This document shows positions 9,324 to 16,953 of a stretch of 39,800 nucleotides of DNA, in pieces. A model generated the notes under the pieces. The model ran no database searches, was not told the origin of the DNA, and was given only the letters and a program-made list of their open reading frames with translations. Each line of letters opens with the position of its first letter. The stretch's first letter is position 1. Origin of the DNA: Acidobacteriaceae bacterium (lineage in GTDB: Bacteria; Acidobacteriota; Terriglobia; Terriglobales; Acidobacteriaceae); assembly GCA_025356095.1 (NCBI GenBank), contig JANXUR010000040.1, positions 1 through 39,800 of the forward strand, written 5' to 3'. A program made the translations under genes and the position numbers.

Positions 9324-9351
9324 AAAAGCCACCCATCGCTGGGTGGCTTTT
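9324..9351. terminator. Bidirectional Rho-independent terminator
   Basis: AAAAGCCACCC (9324-9334) pairs perfectly with GGGTGGCTTTT (9341-9351) around a six-base loop, with A and T tracts on both sides. It sits between the convergent isochorismatase-like gene and the P-loop kinase gene and can serve both. Confidence 0.9.
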
Positions 9352-9372
9352 CCTATCTGCTCAATTTGCAAC

Positions 9373-10620
9373 TTACTCTTGCGGCGCTTCGTACACTGGC
9401 TCTTCGCCCGATTCCGCAGCCGCAAAGTCGTCCGCCTTCTTCTTCACCCTCACTACAGTGATCTTGACGAACCCCTCTTCAAACGTCGGAGCCTTCAACT
9501 TAGCTGCCATCTTGCGCAAAATCTCGTCATCTACCTGACGTTTCCGCGTCTGGTTGCGCAGCAGACAAACCTCCAGCGGCACATCAAAAAACACCGCTTG
9601 CGCCTCATAACCGTAATCATGGGCCAGCTTGATCCAGATCTGCCGGTCGTGCGGCGTCAGGTTGGTCGCATCCACATAGCTCATCGGACGCTTCGCCACC
9701 ATCCGCGACCGCAACATCGAACGCAGATTCTGGAAGACGTGCTCCGGCAGCTTCTGATCCGTCTCGTCATCGAACAAAAGAAAGCGTATCTGGTCGCTGG
9801 AGAGTGGCGTGATGTTGTGCCGCTTGAACCACGAACTCTTCCCCGAACCCGGCAACCCAATCGAAAGCACCACTGCACCCTTCGACTTGCGCGCAGCCGC
9901 CGATGCAGCCAACGGCTCCTCGGACTCCGGCGCTTCCGCAGAGGAGGCAGCAGCAGCCTCACGGCGCGGTTCGCCACGCTCGCTGCGTTCGCCACGCTCG
10001 CCACGCTCGCTGCGTTCACGGCGTTCGCTGCGGTCGCCACGCTCATTGCGTTCACGGCGGCCACCGCGTTCCCGGCGGCCACCCTCACGTGTCGCCGCAG
10101 GCGCGGCTTCGTCGCCCCGCTCCGCCACGCCACTCAGGTGGTCCATCGTCGGTTGCAGCGGCTTTTCCGCCTTCACCGCAGCGGCAGCCGGAGCGGCCTC
10201 GCCCGCAGGGCGATCGCCTCGCGGGCCTTTACCACCACGTCCCCGGCGACGACGTCGCGCACGAGCCGTTTTGCCATCGGCACCTTCACCACCCGCTTGC
10301 GCATTGCCGTCGTCAGCTTCGTCCCCACCAGCTTCATCGCTGGCACTGGAGTCTACCGCTTCCGGCGCAGGCACTGCGGCAGCTTCGGCCCGCCCCCGGC
10401 GACGCTTGTCGTCCACCGCTGCTGGCGGAGGGTTCGCCGGTTCAGCGTCCCGTACCGCGTCCCGGCGCGTTTCTCCGGGTAATAGAGAGTTTGACTCCGC
10501 ACTGGCGTCGCCAGCGGAGGACTGAGGTTTTTCGTTTTTCATGATGCCGGGATCCGGGGCGCTCCCGGTATCCGTCTGTTCCTTGCGTCGCCCAAAGCGA
10601 TCGCGCAACCAATTGCGCAT
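9373..10620 (-). CDS. Polynucleotide-kinase-like P-loop protein with charged repeat N-terminus
   Basis: The 415-residue protein has two parts. The C-terminal 170 residues are an AAA_33/polynucleotide-kinase-like domain: Walker A GLPGSGKSSWF, SSDQIRFLLFDDETDQ, YVDATNLTPHDRQ (Walker B-like with family DATN) and LRNQTRKRQVDDEI. The N-terminal 240 residues are low complexity: first acidic and Ala/Pro-rich, then Arg-rich (RRRRGRGGKGPRG), then repeated RGE/RSE/RRE units encoded by 9-bp repeats around 9960-10100. Arg/Glu-rich tails like this resemble RNA-binding or phase-separating segments of RNase E-type proteins, so an RNA 5'-end role is possible but inferred. Start: ATG at 10620, beginning MRNWLRDRFGRR; a longer frame to 10725 adds an unlikely Cys/Trp-rich leader. 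No clear ribosome site. Confidence 0.8.
   Translation of the reverse strand: MRNWLRDRFGRRKEQTDTGSAPDPGIMKNEKPQSSAGDASAESNSLLPGETRRDAVRDAEPANPPPAAVDDKRRRGRAEAAAVPAPEAVDSSASDEAGGDEADDGNAQAGGEGADGKTARARRRRRGRGGKGPRGDRPAGEAAPAAAAVKAEKPLQPTMDHLSGVAERGDEAAPAATREGGRRERGGRRERNERGDRSERRERSERGERGERSERGEPRREAAAASSAEAPESEEPLAASAAARKSKGAVVLSIGLPGSGKSSWFKRHNITPLSSDQIRFLLFDDETDQKLPEHVFQNLRSMLRSRMVAKRPMSYVDATNLTPHDRQIWIKLAHDYGYEAQAVFFDVPLEVCLLRNQTRKRQVDDEILRKMAAKLKAPTFEEGFVKITVVRVKKKADDFAAAESGEEPVYEAPQE
9960..10100. repeat. Degenerate 9-bp repeat tract coding Arg-Gly-Glu / Arg-Ser-Glu units
   Basis: Repeated CGTTCGCCACGCTCG-type words are stacked in multiples of nine bases inside the P-loop kinase gene. On the coding strand they give RGE, RSE, RRE, RNE and RGD triplets of residues, keeping frame. 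This is a typical substrate for slippage, so the length probably varies between strains. Confidence 0.75.
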
Positions 10621-10798
10621 ATTTTTGTTGGTCGAAGTTTCTGAAGAAATCGAAACCTGCCTGCGCGACAGTAGCACGCGGCAAAAGCTCCACTGCCAGC
10701 AGTATATACAGTTTGACGATTGCACGAACGTGGGTGCACCTCATGTGCCACCATTTCGCTTCCAGCCCCACCGCCATTCCCCATGAAATAATGCGCTT

Positions 10799-11200
10799 AT
10801 GGCCTCTTTTCATCCCACCTTGGCACGTGAAAACTATATTTCGCTCTGCACCTTCCGCAAAGACGGCACTGCCGTTCCAACCCCGGTTTGGTTCGCCGAG
10901 CACAACGGCACCCTGTTGGTCATGACCCGCGATAACTCCTTCAAAATTCGCCGCATCCGCAACAATCCGGCCGTGCAGGTGGCTCCCTGCTCCATGCGCG
11001 GACGCGTCACCGGCCCCTACCAGAATGCCGCTGCCGCAATCTTGCCCCCATCGGAATGGCCCGCCGCCCGCCGCCTGCTGGCTCGCAAGTATTGGCTCAT
11101 GCGCCTCACCTTTCTGTGGAGCAAGCACAACCTCTTCCTCGCAATCCGCTATGCCATCCACCCGCTCATCCACCCACTCCTCCACCCCTCTGACGGCTGA
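10799..11200 (+). CDS. Pyridoxamine-5'-phosphate-oxidase-like / F420-type split-barrel flavin protein
   Basis: This 133-residue protein matches the small split-barrel PPOX class. The N-terminus (YISLCTFRKDGTAVPTPVWF) and the second strand pair (LLVMTRDNSFKIRRIRNNP) are the standard cofactor-binding pattern; FMN or F420 can be bound by members of this class. The tail from about residue 100 is unusual: a hydrophobic WLMRLTFLWSKHNLFLAIRY helix followed by a short HPLIHPLLHPSDG repeat, which may be a membrane-facing segment. The gene is divergent from the P-loop kinase gene and lies upstream of gap with a 183-bp gap, so it is probably not part of the glycolytic unit. Reaction unknown. Confidence 0.78.
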   Translation: MASFHPTLARENYISLCTFRKDGTAVPTPVWFAEHNGTLLVMTRDNSFKIRRIRNNPAVQVAPCSMRGRVTGPYQNAAAAILPPSEWPAARRLLARKYWLMRLTFLWSKHNLFLAIRYAIHPLIHPLLHPSDG

Positions 11201-11246
11201 CGCCCCTTTCTGTGCGCCCGCCCCTGCATCCCACGCCGATCTCGCG

Positions 11247-11324
11247 TAGAATATCGTTGAGCGAAAACACAGGCGCAAAACCCTGAAATCTCCTCTTACC
11301 CGGCCCTGGTTTGCCGTGTAAGAG
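11247..11324 (+). promoter_or_regulatory. Probable gap promoter -10 and leader hairpin
   Basis: A -10-like TAGAAT lies at 11247-11252 without a convincing -35. About 40 bases downstream, CTCTTAC (11293-11299) plus CGGC (11301-11304) pair with GCCG (11313-11316) plus GTAAGAG (11318-11324), an 11-bp stem with one C-T mismatch and an 8-base loop. The hairpin would be in the 130-base untranslated leader of gap mRNA. A role in mRNA stability or control is inference. Confidence 0.35.
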
Positions 11325-11383
11325 CAGCCTGATAACGCAGGCGCGGGCTTAGCCCGGAACAATTCCCTCGCAATGGAGGATGT

Positions 11384-12394
11384 ATGGCAGTCAAAGTTGC
11401 AATCAACGGTTTTGGCCGCATCGGCCGTAACGTGCTTCGCACCGCCCTCAACGATCCGGAACTGGATTTCGTGGCGGTCAACGACCTTACCAGCCCCAAG
11501 ACGCTGGCTCACCTGCTCAAGTACGATTCGGTCCTCGGTAACCTGCACCACACCGTAACTGCTGGCGACGACTTCCTCCAGATTAACGACAAGAAAATCA
11601 AAGTGTTTGCCGAGCGCGACCCCGCCAAGCTCGATTGGACCTCCGTCGGCGCTCAGGTCGTGATTGAATCCACTGGCCACTTTACTAATGCCGAAGATGC
11701 CAAAAAGCACCTGCGCGGCACCGTCAAAAAGGTCATCATCAGCGCTCCCGCCAAAGGCGAAGACATCACCATCGTCATGGGCGTGAATGACGACAAATAC
11801 GTCGCAGCCAGCCACCACATCGTCTCGAATGCCTCCTGCACCACCAACTGTCTGGCTCCCGTCGCCAAGGTTTTGCACCAGCATTTCGGCATCATCAACG
11901 GCTCCATGACCACCATCCACTCCTACACCAACGATCAGGTCATTCTCGACTTCCCCCACAAAGACCTGCGCCGCGCCCGCGCCGCTGCTCTTTCCATGAT
12001 TCCTACCTCCACCGGTGCCGCCAAGGCCATCAGCCTCGTCGTCCCCGAACTCAAAGGCAAGCTCGATGGCTTCGCCATGCGCGTCCCTACCCCCAACGTT
12101 TCGGTGGTAGATCTTGTGGTGTTCTGCGAGAAGACGACGACCGTAGAAGAAGTCAACGCCGCTCTCCAGACCGCTTCTGAAGCTGGTCCGCTCAAAGGCT
12201 ACCTCGGCTTTGAAACCAATGAACTGGTCTCCAGCGACTTCAAGGGCGATTCCCGCTCCTCCATCGTGGATGCTCCCATGACTCGCGTCATTGGCGGCAA
12301 CTGCGTCAAAGTCATCGCTTGGTACGACAATGAGTGGGGTTACTCCTGCCGTGTGCGAGACCTCATCCACTTCTTCAACAACAAGGGCCTGTAA
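11384..12394 (+). CDS. gap: Glyceraldehyde-3-phosphate dehydrogenase
   Basis: This 336-residue protein is a type I phosphorylating GAPDH, converting glyceraldehyde 3-phosphate, NAD+ and phosphate to 1,3-bisphosphoglycerate. The NAD-binding motif INGFGRIGR is at 7-15. The VNDL segment (D34) suggests NAD rather than NADP preference. The catalytic SNASCTTN carries C152, and H179 in TIHSYTNDQ completes the pair. The C-terminal WYDNEWGYS motif is present. Start: ATG 8 bases after GGAGGA. It is the first gene of a glycolytic block with pgk (110 bp downstream) and tpiA. A leader hairpin precedes it. A long open frame on the opposite strand is a codon-bias shadow. Confidence 0.99.
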   Translation: MAVKVAINGFGRIGRNVLRTALNDPELDFVAVNDLTSPKTLAHLLKYDSVLGNLHHTVTAGDDFLQINDKKIKVFAERDPAKLDWTSVGAQVVIESTGHFTNAEDAKKHLRGTVKKVIISAPAKGEDITIVMGVNDDKYVAASHHIVSNASCTTNCLAPVAKVLHQHFGIINGSMTTIHSYTNDQVILDFPHKDLRRARAAALSMIPTSTGAAKAISLVVPELKGKLDGFAMRVPTPNVSVVDLVVFCEKTTTVEEVNAALQTASEAGPLKGYLGFETNELVSSDFKGDSRSSIVDAPMTRVIGGNCVKVIAWYDNEWGYSCRVRDLIHFFNNKGL

Positions 12395-12504
12395 GGTCCA
12401 CCGATTCGCCGGGACGAGGGCGCTGCTTTCGTCCCGGATGTCACAAAACACACAGCACCCGTTGTCGCACCTCCTTCAACACACTTCTCGAAAGAGAGCC
12501 AGCC

Positions 12505-13713
12505 ATGTCCAAGCTTTCCATTAAAGATATTGATCTAAATGACAAGCGCGTCTTTATGCGCGTTGACTTCAACGTTCCGCTGGAAGAGGGCCGCGTTACC
12601 GACGACACCCGCATCCGCGAAACCCTGCCCACCATCGAGTACGCCTTGCGCCACGGCGCACGCCTCATTCTGGCCTCGCACCTCGGCCGCCCCAAAGGTA
12701 AAGTCAACCCCAAGCTCAGCTTGAAGCCCGTCGCCGAGCGTCTGCGCATTCTGCTCGATGAAAAAATGGGCCGCGGCCAAAACGTCGGCTTTTGCCCCGA
12801 CTGCGTCGGCCCGCAAGCCGAAGAGATGTCTGGCAAGCTCGAAAAAGGTCAAGCCCTCCTGCTAGAAAACTTGCGCTTCTACGCCGAAGAAGAAGCCAAC
12901 GACGAGACCTTCTCCAGACGTCTCGCCGCACTCTGCGACTACTACGTTAATGACGCGTTCGGCACCGCCCATCGCGCCCACGCCTCCACCGTCGGCATCA
13001 CCAAATGGGTGCAGAAATCCGCCGCTGGCTTGCTGATGCAAAAAGAACTCGACTACATGGGTAAGGCACTCACCAATCCTGAGCGCCCCTTCGTCGCCAT
13101 CCTCGGCGGCGCCAAAGTCAGCGACAAAATTGGTGTCATCCAAAACCTGCTCGCCAAAGTAGACACCCTGCTCATCGGCGGCGCCATGGCCTATACCTTC
13201 CTCAAGTCGCAGGGCCTTGAAGTGGGCAAGAGCCTGCTCGAAGCCGACAAACTCGACCTCGCCACCAGCCTGCTCACCGAGGCCAACGCCAAAGGTGTCA
13301 AGTTCCTGCTGCCTGTGGATCACATCGTCTCCGACAAGCTCGATGCCACCGCCCAAGCCAAAACCATTTCCGCAGGTCAGGCCATTCCTGCCGACATGAT
13401 GGGCCTCGACATCGGCCCCGATACCGTAGAAATCTACGAAAAAGAAATTAGCCGCGCTCAAACCATCATCTGGAACGGCCCCATGGGCGTCTTCGAAGTG
13501 AAGCAGTTCGCCAACGGCACCATGATGGTCGCCGAAGCCATTGCCGACAATCCCGGTGCAGTCTCCATCGTCGGTGGCGGCGATTCGGTCGCCGCAGTCC
13601 ACGCCGCACGCGTAGCCGAGCGCATCACCCACATCTCCACCGGCGGCGGTGCCTCCTTGGAATTTCTGGAAGGCAAAAAATTGCCCGGGGTTGAAGCCTT
13701 AAATGACAAGTAG
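12505..13713 (+). CDS. pgk: Phosphoglycerate kinase
   Basis: This 402-residue protein is a standard bacterial phosphoglycerate kinase, which makes ATP and 3-phosphoglycerate from 1,3-bisphosphoglycerate. The N-terminal signature [11 protein letters not shown] is at 19-29, HLGRPKG is in the substrate domain, [11 protein letters not shown] carries the substrate-binding residues, and the nucleotide domain ends with [12 protein letters not shown] and [13 protein letters not shown]. Start: ATG at 12505 ([10 protein letters not shown]) preceded by AAAGAGAG; the same frame stays open for 57 codons upstream but that part is out of family and overlaps the end of gap. It lies between gap and tpiA, so the order follows consecutive glycolytic steps. 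Confidence 0.99.
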   Translation: MSKLSIKDIDLNDKRVFMRVDFNVPLEEGRVTDDTRIRETLPTIEYALRHGARLILASHLGRPKGKVNPKLSLKPVAERLRILLDEKMGRGQNVGFCPDCVGPQAEEMSGKLEKGQALLLENLRFYAEEEANDETFSRRLAALCDYYVNDAFGTAHRAHASTVGITKWVQKSAAGLLMQKELDYMGKALTNPERPFVAILGGAKVSDKIGVIQNLLAKVDTLLIGGAMAYTFLKSQGLEVGKSLLEADKLDLATSLLTEANAKGVKFLLPVDHIVSDKLDATAQAKTISAGQAIPADMMGLDIGPDTVEIYEKEISRAQTIIWNGPMGVFEVKQFANGTMMVAEAIADNPGAVSIVGGGDSVAAVHAARVAERITHISTGGGASLEFLEGKKLPGVEALNDK

Positions 13714-13844
13714 TGGCAAAAAGGGGCAACGCGATCTCGCTGCGCCCCGCAATGCCCCGATTCGCTCCTGACCACGGCTTTGACCCTTGCCGAATCAAAC
13801 CGTAGTCAGCAATTTGAAATCTAAAACTCGAAGGGTATTCCCTC

Positions 13845-14597
13845 ATGTCCCGAAAAAAGGTAATTGCCGCCAACTGGAAGCTCTACAAGAACACCGCAGC
13901 GTCCAACGAATTTTTTACGGCCTTCCTGCCCCTCGTCGCTGGCCACGACCGTGACGAGATCGTCATCTGCCCCACCTTCTTGTGCATCCCCGCCGCCGTC
14001 GCCGCCACCACCGCCTCCAGCGTGCATATCGGCGGACAGAATCTCTACTGGAAGCAGGAAGGTGCCTTTACCGGAGAAATCTCCGCCGGAATGTTGCACC
14101 ACGCTGGATGTTCGCACGTCATCATCGGCCACTCCGAGCGCCGCCAGTATTTCCACGAGACCGACGACACCGTAAACCTGAAGCTCAAGGCCGCGCTAGA
14201 AGCTCATCTGGTGCCCATCGTCTGCGTAGGCGAAGTACTGGAAGAGCGCGAAGCGGGACTTACCGAAGACGTGTTGCGCCGCCAGGTGCAGGGCGCTCTG
14301 CGCGGCATGTCTGGAGAAAAAGCCGCAGCCCTTATCGTTGCCTACGAGCCCGTGTGGGCCATCGGCACCGGCAAAACTGCCACCCCAGCCATGGCCGTCG
14401 AAGCCCATCAGGTGATTCGCACCGAAGTGGCCGAATGCCTCGGCGACGACCACGCCAACACAACCCGCATCCTCTACGGCGGCAGCGTCAAGCCCGAAAA
14501 TGCCAACGCCCTCATGTCTGAAGTAGAAATTGACGGCGCACTCGTCGGCGGCGCCAGCTTAGACGCAGTGTCGTTTTTCAAAATCGTGCACTGGTAA
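13845..14597 (+). CDS. tpiA: Triose-phosphate isomerase
   Basis: This 250-residue TIM-barrel enzyme interconverts dihydroxyacetone phosphate and glyceraldehyde 3-phosphate. The catalytic set is intact: NWK with K12, GHSERR with H96, and AYEPVWAIGTGKTA with E168 and the flexible loop. The phosphate-binding YGGSVKPEN and GGASL motifs close the protein. Start: ATG at 13845 (MSRKKVIAANWK) after GAAGGG. It is third in the gap-pgk-tpiA series, 131 bp after pgk, and is followed by a 14-bp hairpin that probably ends the transcript. Confidence 0.99.
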   Translation: MSRKKVIAANWKLYKNTAASNEFFTAFLPLVAGHDRDEIVICPTFLCIPAAVAATTASSVHIGGQNLYWKQEGAFTGEISAGMLHHAGCSHVIIGHSERRQYFHETDDTVNLKLKAALEAHLVPIVCVGEVLEEREAGLTEDVLRRQVQGALRGMSGEKAAALIVAYEPVWAIGTGKTATPAMAVEAHQVIRTEVAECLGDDHANTTRILYGGSVKPENANALMSEVEIDGALVGGASLDAVSFFKIVHW

Positions 14598-14645
14598 CCG
14601 CCCTGCTGTAAGTACCAATCGGGTACTCGCCCACATGCACTAGGT

Positions 14646-14688
14646 AGCCCAGCTTTCCTCCCTGCACTTCGCGGAGGGAAGCTGGGTT
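14646..14688 (+). terminator. Hairpin after tpiA, terminator-like without U tract
   Basis: CCCAGCTTTCCTCC (14648-14661) pairs with GGAGGGAAGCTGGG (14673-14686), 14 pairs with one G-T, loop 11 bases. No T run follows. It may be a 3'-end stabiliser or a dispersed inverted repeat. The remaining gap to 14941 is AT-richer and shows no gene. Confidence 0.5.
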
Positions 14689-14941
14689 CACCCGCCAACA
14701 CACCCGCGACAACCAATCCCAGAAATGCTCCGCTAATCCCAATCTCCCGTTGACTTAAGGTTCAAAATCGTAGCAAGCTAGATAAGCTGGGTGGGTTGCG
14801 CATTTTTCGGTTTTCACATTCGTACTACAACCCCCAACTTACAATTTACTTTCGCAATCATTTCCCTTTTGCGGGTGCAGGCACACTCTCCCACCCGCCG
14901 CACTCCAAACCTCACACCGCAAACCTATTACCATCCATCTC

Positions 14942-15469
14942 ATGGTTCTCATCATCATGGGCGTCACCGGATCCGGCAAAACCACCATCGGCTCGCTGCT
15001 CGCCACGCGCCTCGGCTGCACCTTCGCCGACGCCGACACCTACCACTCCCCCGCCAACAAACTCAAAATCAGCCAAGGCATTCCCCTGACGGACGACGAC
15101 CGCGCCCCCTGGCTCGCTACTCTGCACAACCTCATCCTCCAATGGCTCGCCAACCAACAATCCGCCGTCCTCGCCTGCTCCGCCCTCAAGCACAGCTATC
15201 AGGCGGAACTCTGCGGCACCCCGCCGTACCCTGATGTACAACTGGTGTACCTCAAGGGCAACCCAGACCTCATCGCCTCCCGCCTCCGCGAACGCCACAA
15301 CCACTTCGCTGGAGAAGCCATCCTCGCCAGCCAGTTCCAAACCCTCGAACCACCAACCGACGCCACGGTGGTAGACATCGCAGGCACACCCGCAGAAATC
15401 GTCGAACAGATCGTCGAACAGATCAGCAAACAGACCATCCAACAGACCATCCAACAGACCATCCAATGA
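14942..15469 (+). CDS. gntK: Gluconokinase with repeat-expanded C-terminus
   Basis: The first 150 residues match thermoresistant-type gluconokinase, which phosphorylates gluconate to 6-phosphogluconate: P-loop GVTGSGKTT at 7-15, FADADTYHSPANKLKISQG with the family's substrate motif, PLTDDDRAPWL, and ACSALKHSYQ. The normal enzyme ends soon after SQFQTLEPP...VDI. Here the last 23 residues are IVEQ/IVEQ/ISKQ/TIQQ/TIQQ/TIQ, coded by a 12-bp tandem array running into the stop codon, so the tail is a slippage product and probably dispensable. Start: ATG at 14942; a ribosome site is not obvious. It follows tpiA on the same strand with a hairpin between, suggesting a separate transcript. Confidence 0.93.
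   Translation: MVLIIMGVTGSGKTTIGSLLATRLGCTFADADTYHSPANKLKISQGIPLTDDDRAPWLATLHNLILQWLANQQSAVLACSALKHSYQAELCGTPPYPDVQLVYLKGNPDLIASRLRERHNHFAGEAILASQFQTLEPPTDATVVDIAGTPAEIVEQIVEQISKQTIQQTIQQTIQ
15398..15466 (+). repeat. 12-bp tandem array at the 3' end of gntK
   Basis: Nearly six 12-base units: ATCGTCGAACAG twice, ATCAGCAAACAG once, ACCATCCAACAG twice, and a partial ACCATCCAA that meets the TGA stop. Units are in frame, so gain or loss of a copy only changes tail length by four residues. Confidence 0.92.
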
Positions 15470-15525
15470 ACCAACAAAAATGCTCAACGCCGCGATTCCA
15501 GCTCCGCAACATCCCCTGCCCTTGC

Positions 15526-15531
15526 TATAAT
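15526..15531 (+). promoter_or_regulatory. -10 box for tRNA-Leu (and perhaps secG)
   Basis: A perfect TATAAT in the context TTGCTATAATTT lies 33 bases before the tRNA-Leu 5' end. No consensus -35 is seen 16-18 bases upstream. Confidence 0.55.
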
Positions 15532-15564
15532 TTGAAAGTCCCTCAACTCGTTAGGCAACACTGT

Positions 15565-15649
15565 GCGGAAGTGGCGAAATTGGCAGACGCACCATCTTGA
15601 GGGGGTGGCGCCGAGAGGCATAGGGGTTCAAGTCCCCTCTTCCGCACCA
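15565..15649 (+). tRNA. tRNA-Leu (anticodon GAG)
   Basis: Class II tRNA with acceptor GCGGAAG/CTTCCGC, discriminator A and encoded CCA. The anticodon arm CCATC-TTGAGGG-GGTGG gives GAG (reads CTC/CTT). The long variable arm and the GGTTCAAGTCC T arm fit tRNA-Leu. It directly precedes secG. Confidence 0.97.
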
Positions 15650-15763
15650 AATTTTTATCAGGTTCGTCCTGCTGGCGAATTCCACCAGCATCAGCCTGCA
15701 AGCACCACGAAAATTCAGAACGCAAAGGAAAGCGGGCCGTACCTTTCACCCGCGCACACGATT

Positions 15764-16111
15764 ATGGTTTGGTGGATGTATGCAGTCGCTACGATTCATG
15801 TCCTTGCTTGCTTGATCCTCATCGGAGTGGTGTTGCTGCAACACGGCAAAGGCGCGGACTTGGCGCTATTCGCCGGCGGCAGCAGCCAAACCGCCTTTGG
15901 CCCTCGCGGCGCCGCTACCCTGCTCAGCCGCGTCACCACCTGGGCCGCCGTCATCTTCATGTTCACCTCCATCACCCTTTCGCTCGGCCAAAGCAAACAC
16001 GCCGATAGCTCGGTGATCGAACAATTGAAGAGCGCGCCCGCACCCACCACCTCAGCACCGGCTGCACCCGCGCCGCAGACCCCTGCGCCTGCCGCGCCTG
16101 CAAACAAGTAA
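15764..16111 (+). CDS. secG: Preprotein translocase subunit SecG
   Basis: This 115-residue protein has the two-helix SecG plan: membrane segment 1 at about 5-23 (YAVATIHVLACLILIGVVLL), the conserved cytoplasmic loop QHGKGADLALFAGGSSQTAFGPRG, and membrane segment 2 at about 55-72. SecG assists SecYE protein export. The C-terminus is an Ala/Pro/Thr linker (APAPTTSAPAAPAPQTP) as seen in many SecGs. Start: ATG at 15764; another ATG at 15776 is possible, and neither has a strong ribosome site. The open frame runs back through the tRNA but that part is not coding. Proximity to gap-pgk-tpiA is a widespread bacterial arrangement. Confidence 0.93.
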   Translation: MVWWMYAVATIHVLACLILIGVVLLQHGKGADLALFAGGSSQTAFGPRGAATLLSRVTTWAAVIFMFTSITLSLGQSKHADSSVIEQLKSAPAPTTSAPAAPAPQTPAPAAPANK

Positions 16112-16147
16112 ACCCAACCACCGTTTTCCACTGACGGCGAGGCCCTC

Positions 16148-16780
16148 ATGATTCACGAAATCCTCGCCGTCGGCCCCCTCCAGTGCAACTGCTCCATCCT
16201 CGGTGACGAGGCCACCCACGACGCCATGGTCATTGACCCCGGCGACGACATCTCCCGCATCACCGCCATCCTCGAAAAGCACAAACTGCACGTCAAGCAG
16301 ATCGTCATCACCCACGCCCACATTGACCACGTCGGCGGTGCCATGAAGCTGCGCGCCCTCACCGGCGCGCCCATTCTGCTGAATGAGAACGACTACGCCC
16401 TGCTGAAGCTGCTCGATATGCAAGCCGCCTGGCTCGGCATGGCCACCCCAGGCCCCGTCACCATTGACGCCAGCCCCCCGCATCTGAGCAAACTGCAAGC
16501 TGGCCCCCTTAGCGCCACCGTACTGCACACTCCCGGCCACACCGAAGGCAGCATCTGCCTCTACTTCGAGCCTCAGCAAACCCTCATTGCTGGCGATACC
16601 CTCTTCGCTGGCAGCATCGGTCGCACCGACCTGCCGGGCGGCTCCTTCGAAAAAATCATCCGCTCTATTCACAACACCGTGCTCGCACTACCCGATGACA
16701 CCAAAGTAGTCCCCGGCCACGGCGGCCTCACCACCATCGGCCACGAACGCGAATCCAACCCCTTCCTCATTAAGCGGTAG
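16148..16780 (+). CDS. Metallo-beta-lactamase-fold hydrolase (glyoxalase II-like)
   Basis: This 210-residue protein has all metal ligands of the MBL fold: THAHIDHVGG (H56, H58, D60, H61), LHTPGHTEGS (third His), AGDTLFAGSIGRTDLPGG (bridging Asp) and the final VVPGHGG His. The GRTDLPGG motif is typical of the YcbL/glyoxalase-II-related group, which hydrolyses thioesters such as lactoylglutathione in characterised members; the substrate here is unknown. Start: ATG at 16148 with GAGG 8 bases upstream. It begins 36 bp after secG and is probably co-transcribed with it. Confidence 0.93.
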   Translation: MIHEILAVGPLQCNCSILGDEATHDAMVIDPGDDISRITAILEKHKLHVKQIVITHAHIDHVGGAMKLRALTGAPILLNENDYALLKLLDMQAAWLGMATPGPVTIDASPPHLSKLQAGPLSATVLHTPGHTEGSICLYFEPQQTLIAGDTLFAGSIGRTDLPGGSFEKIIRSIHNTVLALPDDTKVVPGHGGLTTIGHERESNPFLIKR

Positions 16781-16818
16781 CTTCACTGCATAGCAGATAC
16801 CGGAACCTTCTTTACCAC

Positions 16819-16910
16819 CTGTCATTCTGAGTGGTTTACCGCCTGTCATCCTGAGCGCAGTGGGGGAATCGCAAAGCGATTCCCCCCACGCAGTCGAAGG
16901 ACCCCTACCC
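16819..16910. repeat. REP-like element with GTCATYCTGAG words and a central hairpin
   Basis: CTGTCATTCTGAG (16819) and CTGTCATCCTGAG (16843) are followed by a GTGGGGGAATCG stem (16860-16871) pairing with CGATTCCCCC...CAC (16877-16889), then GTCGAAGGACCCCTACCC. The same words recur at 2255 and 39500-39623. This pattern is a known style of dispersed intergenic element in soil bacteria. Confidence 0.75.
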
Positions 16911-16953
16911 CGGCAGCCCCCTCACCCGAAACTCGTGCTATTCTCGGTCAATC

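Noticed and set aside
8643-9425. 260-codon minus-strand frame over the isochorismatase-like gene
   Set aside because: It overlaps a well-supported hydrolase and crosses a strong terminator.
10442-12451. 669-codon open frame on the minus strand opposite gap
   Set aside because: It lies entirely over the PPOX-like and gap genes and the start of the P-loop kinase gene, reads as a GC-skewed shadow with no domain, and has no ribosome site.
12862-13632. 256-codon minus-strand frame opposite pgk
   Set aside because: It is a codon-bias mirror of pgk, Gly/Asp-rich without any motif.
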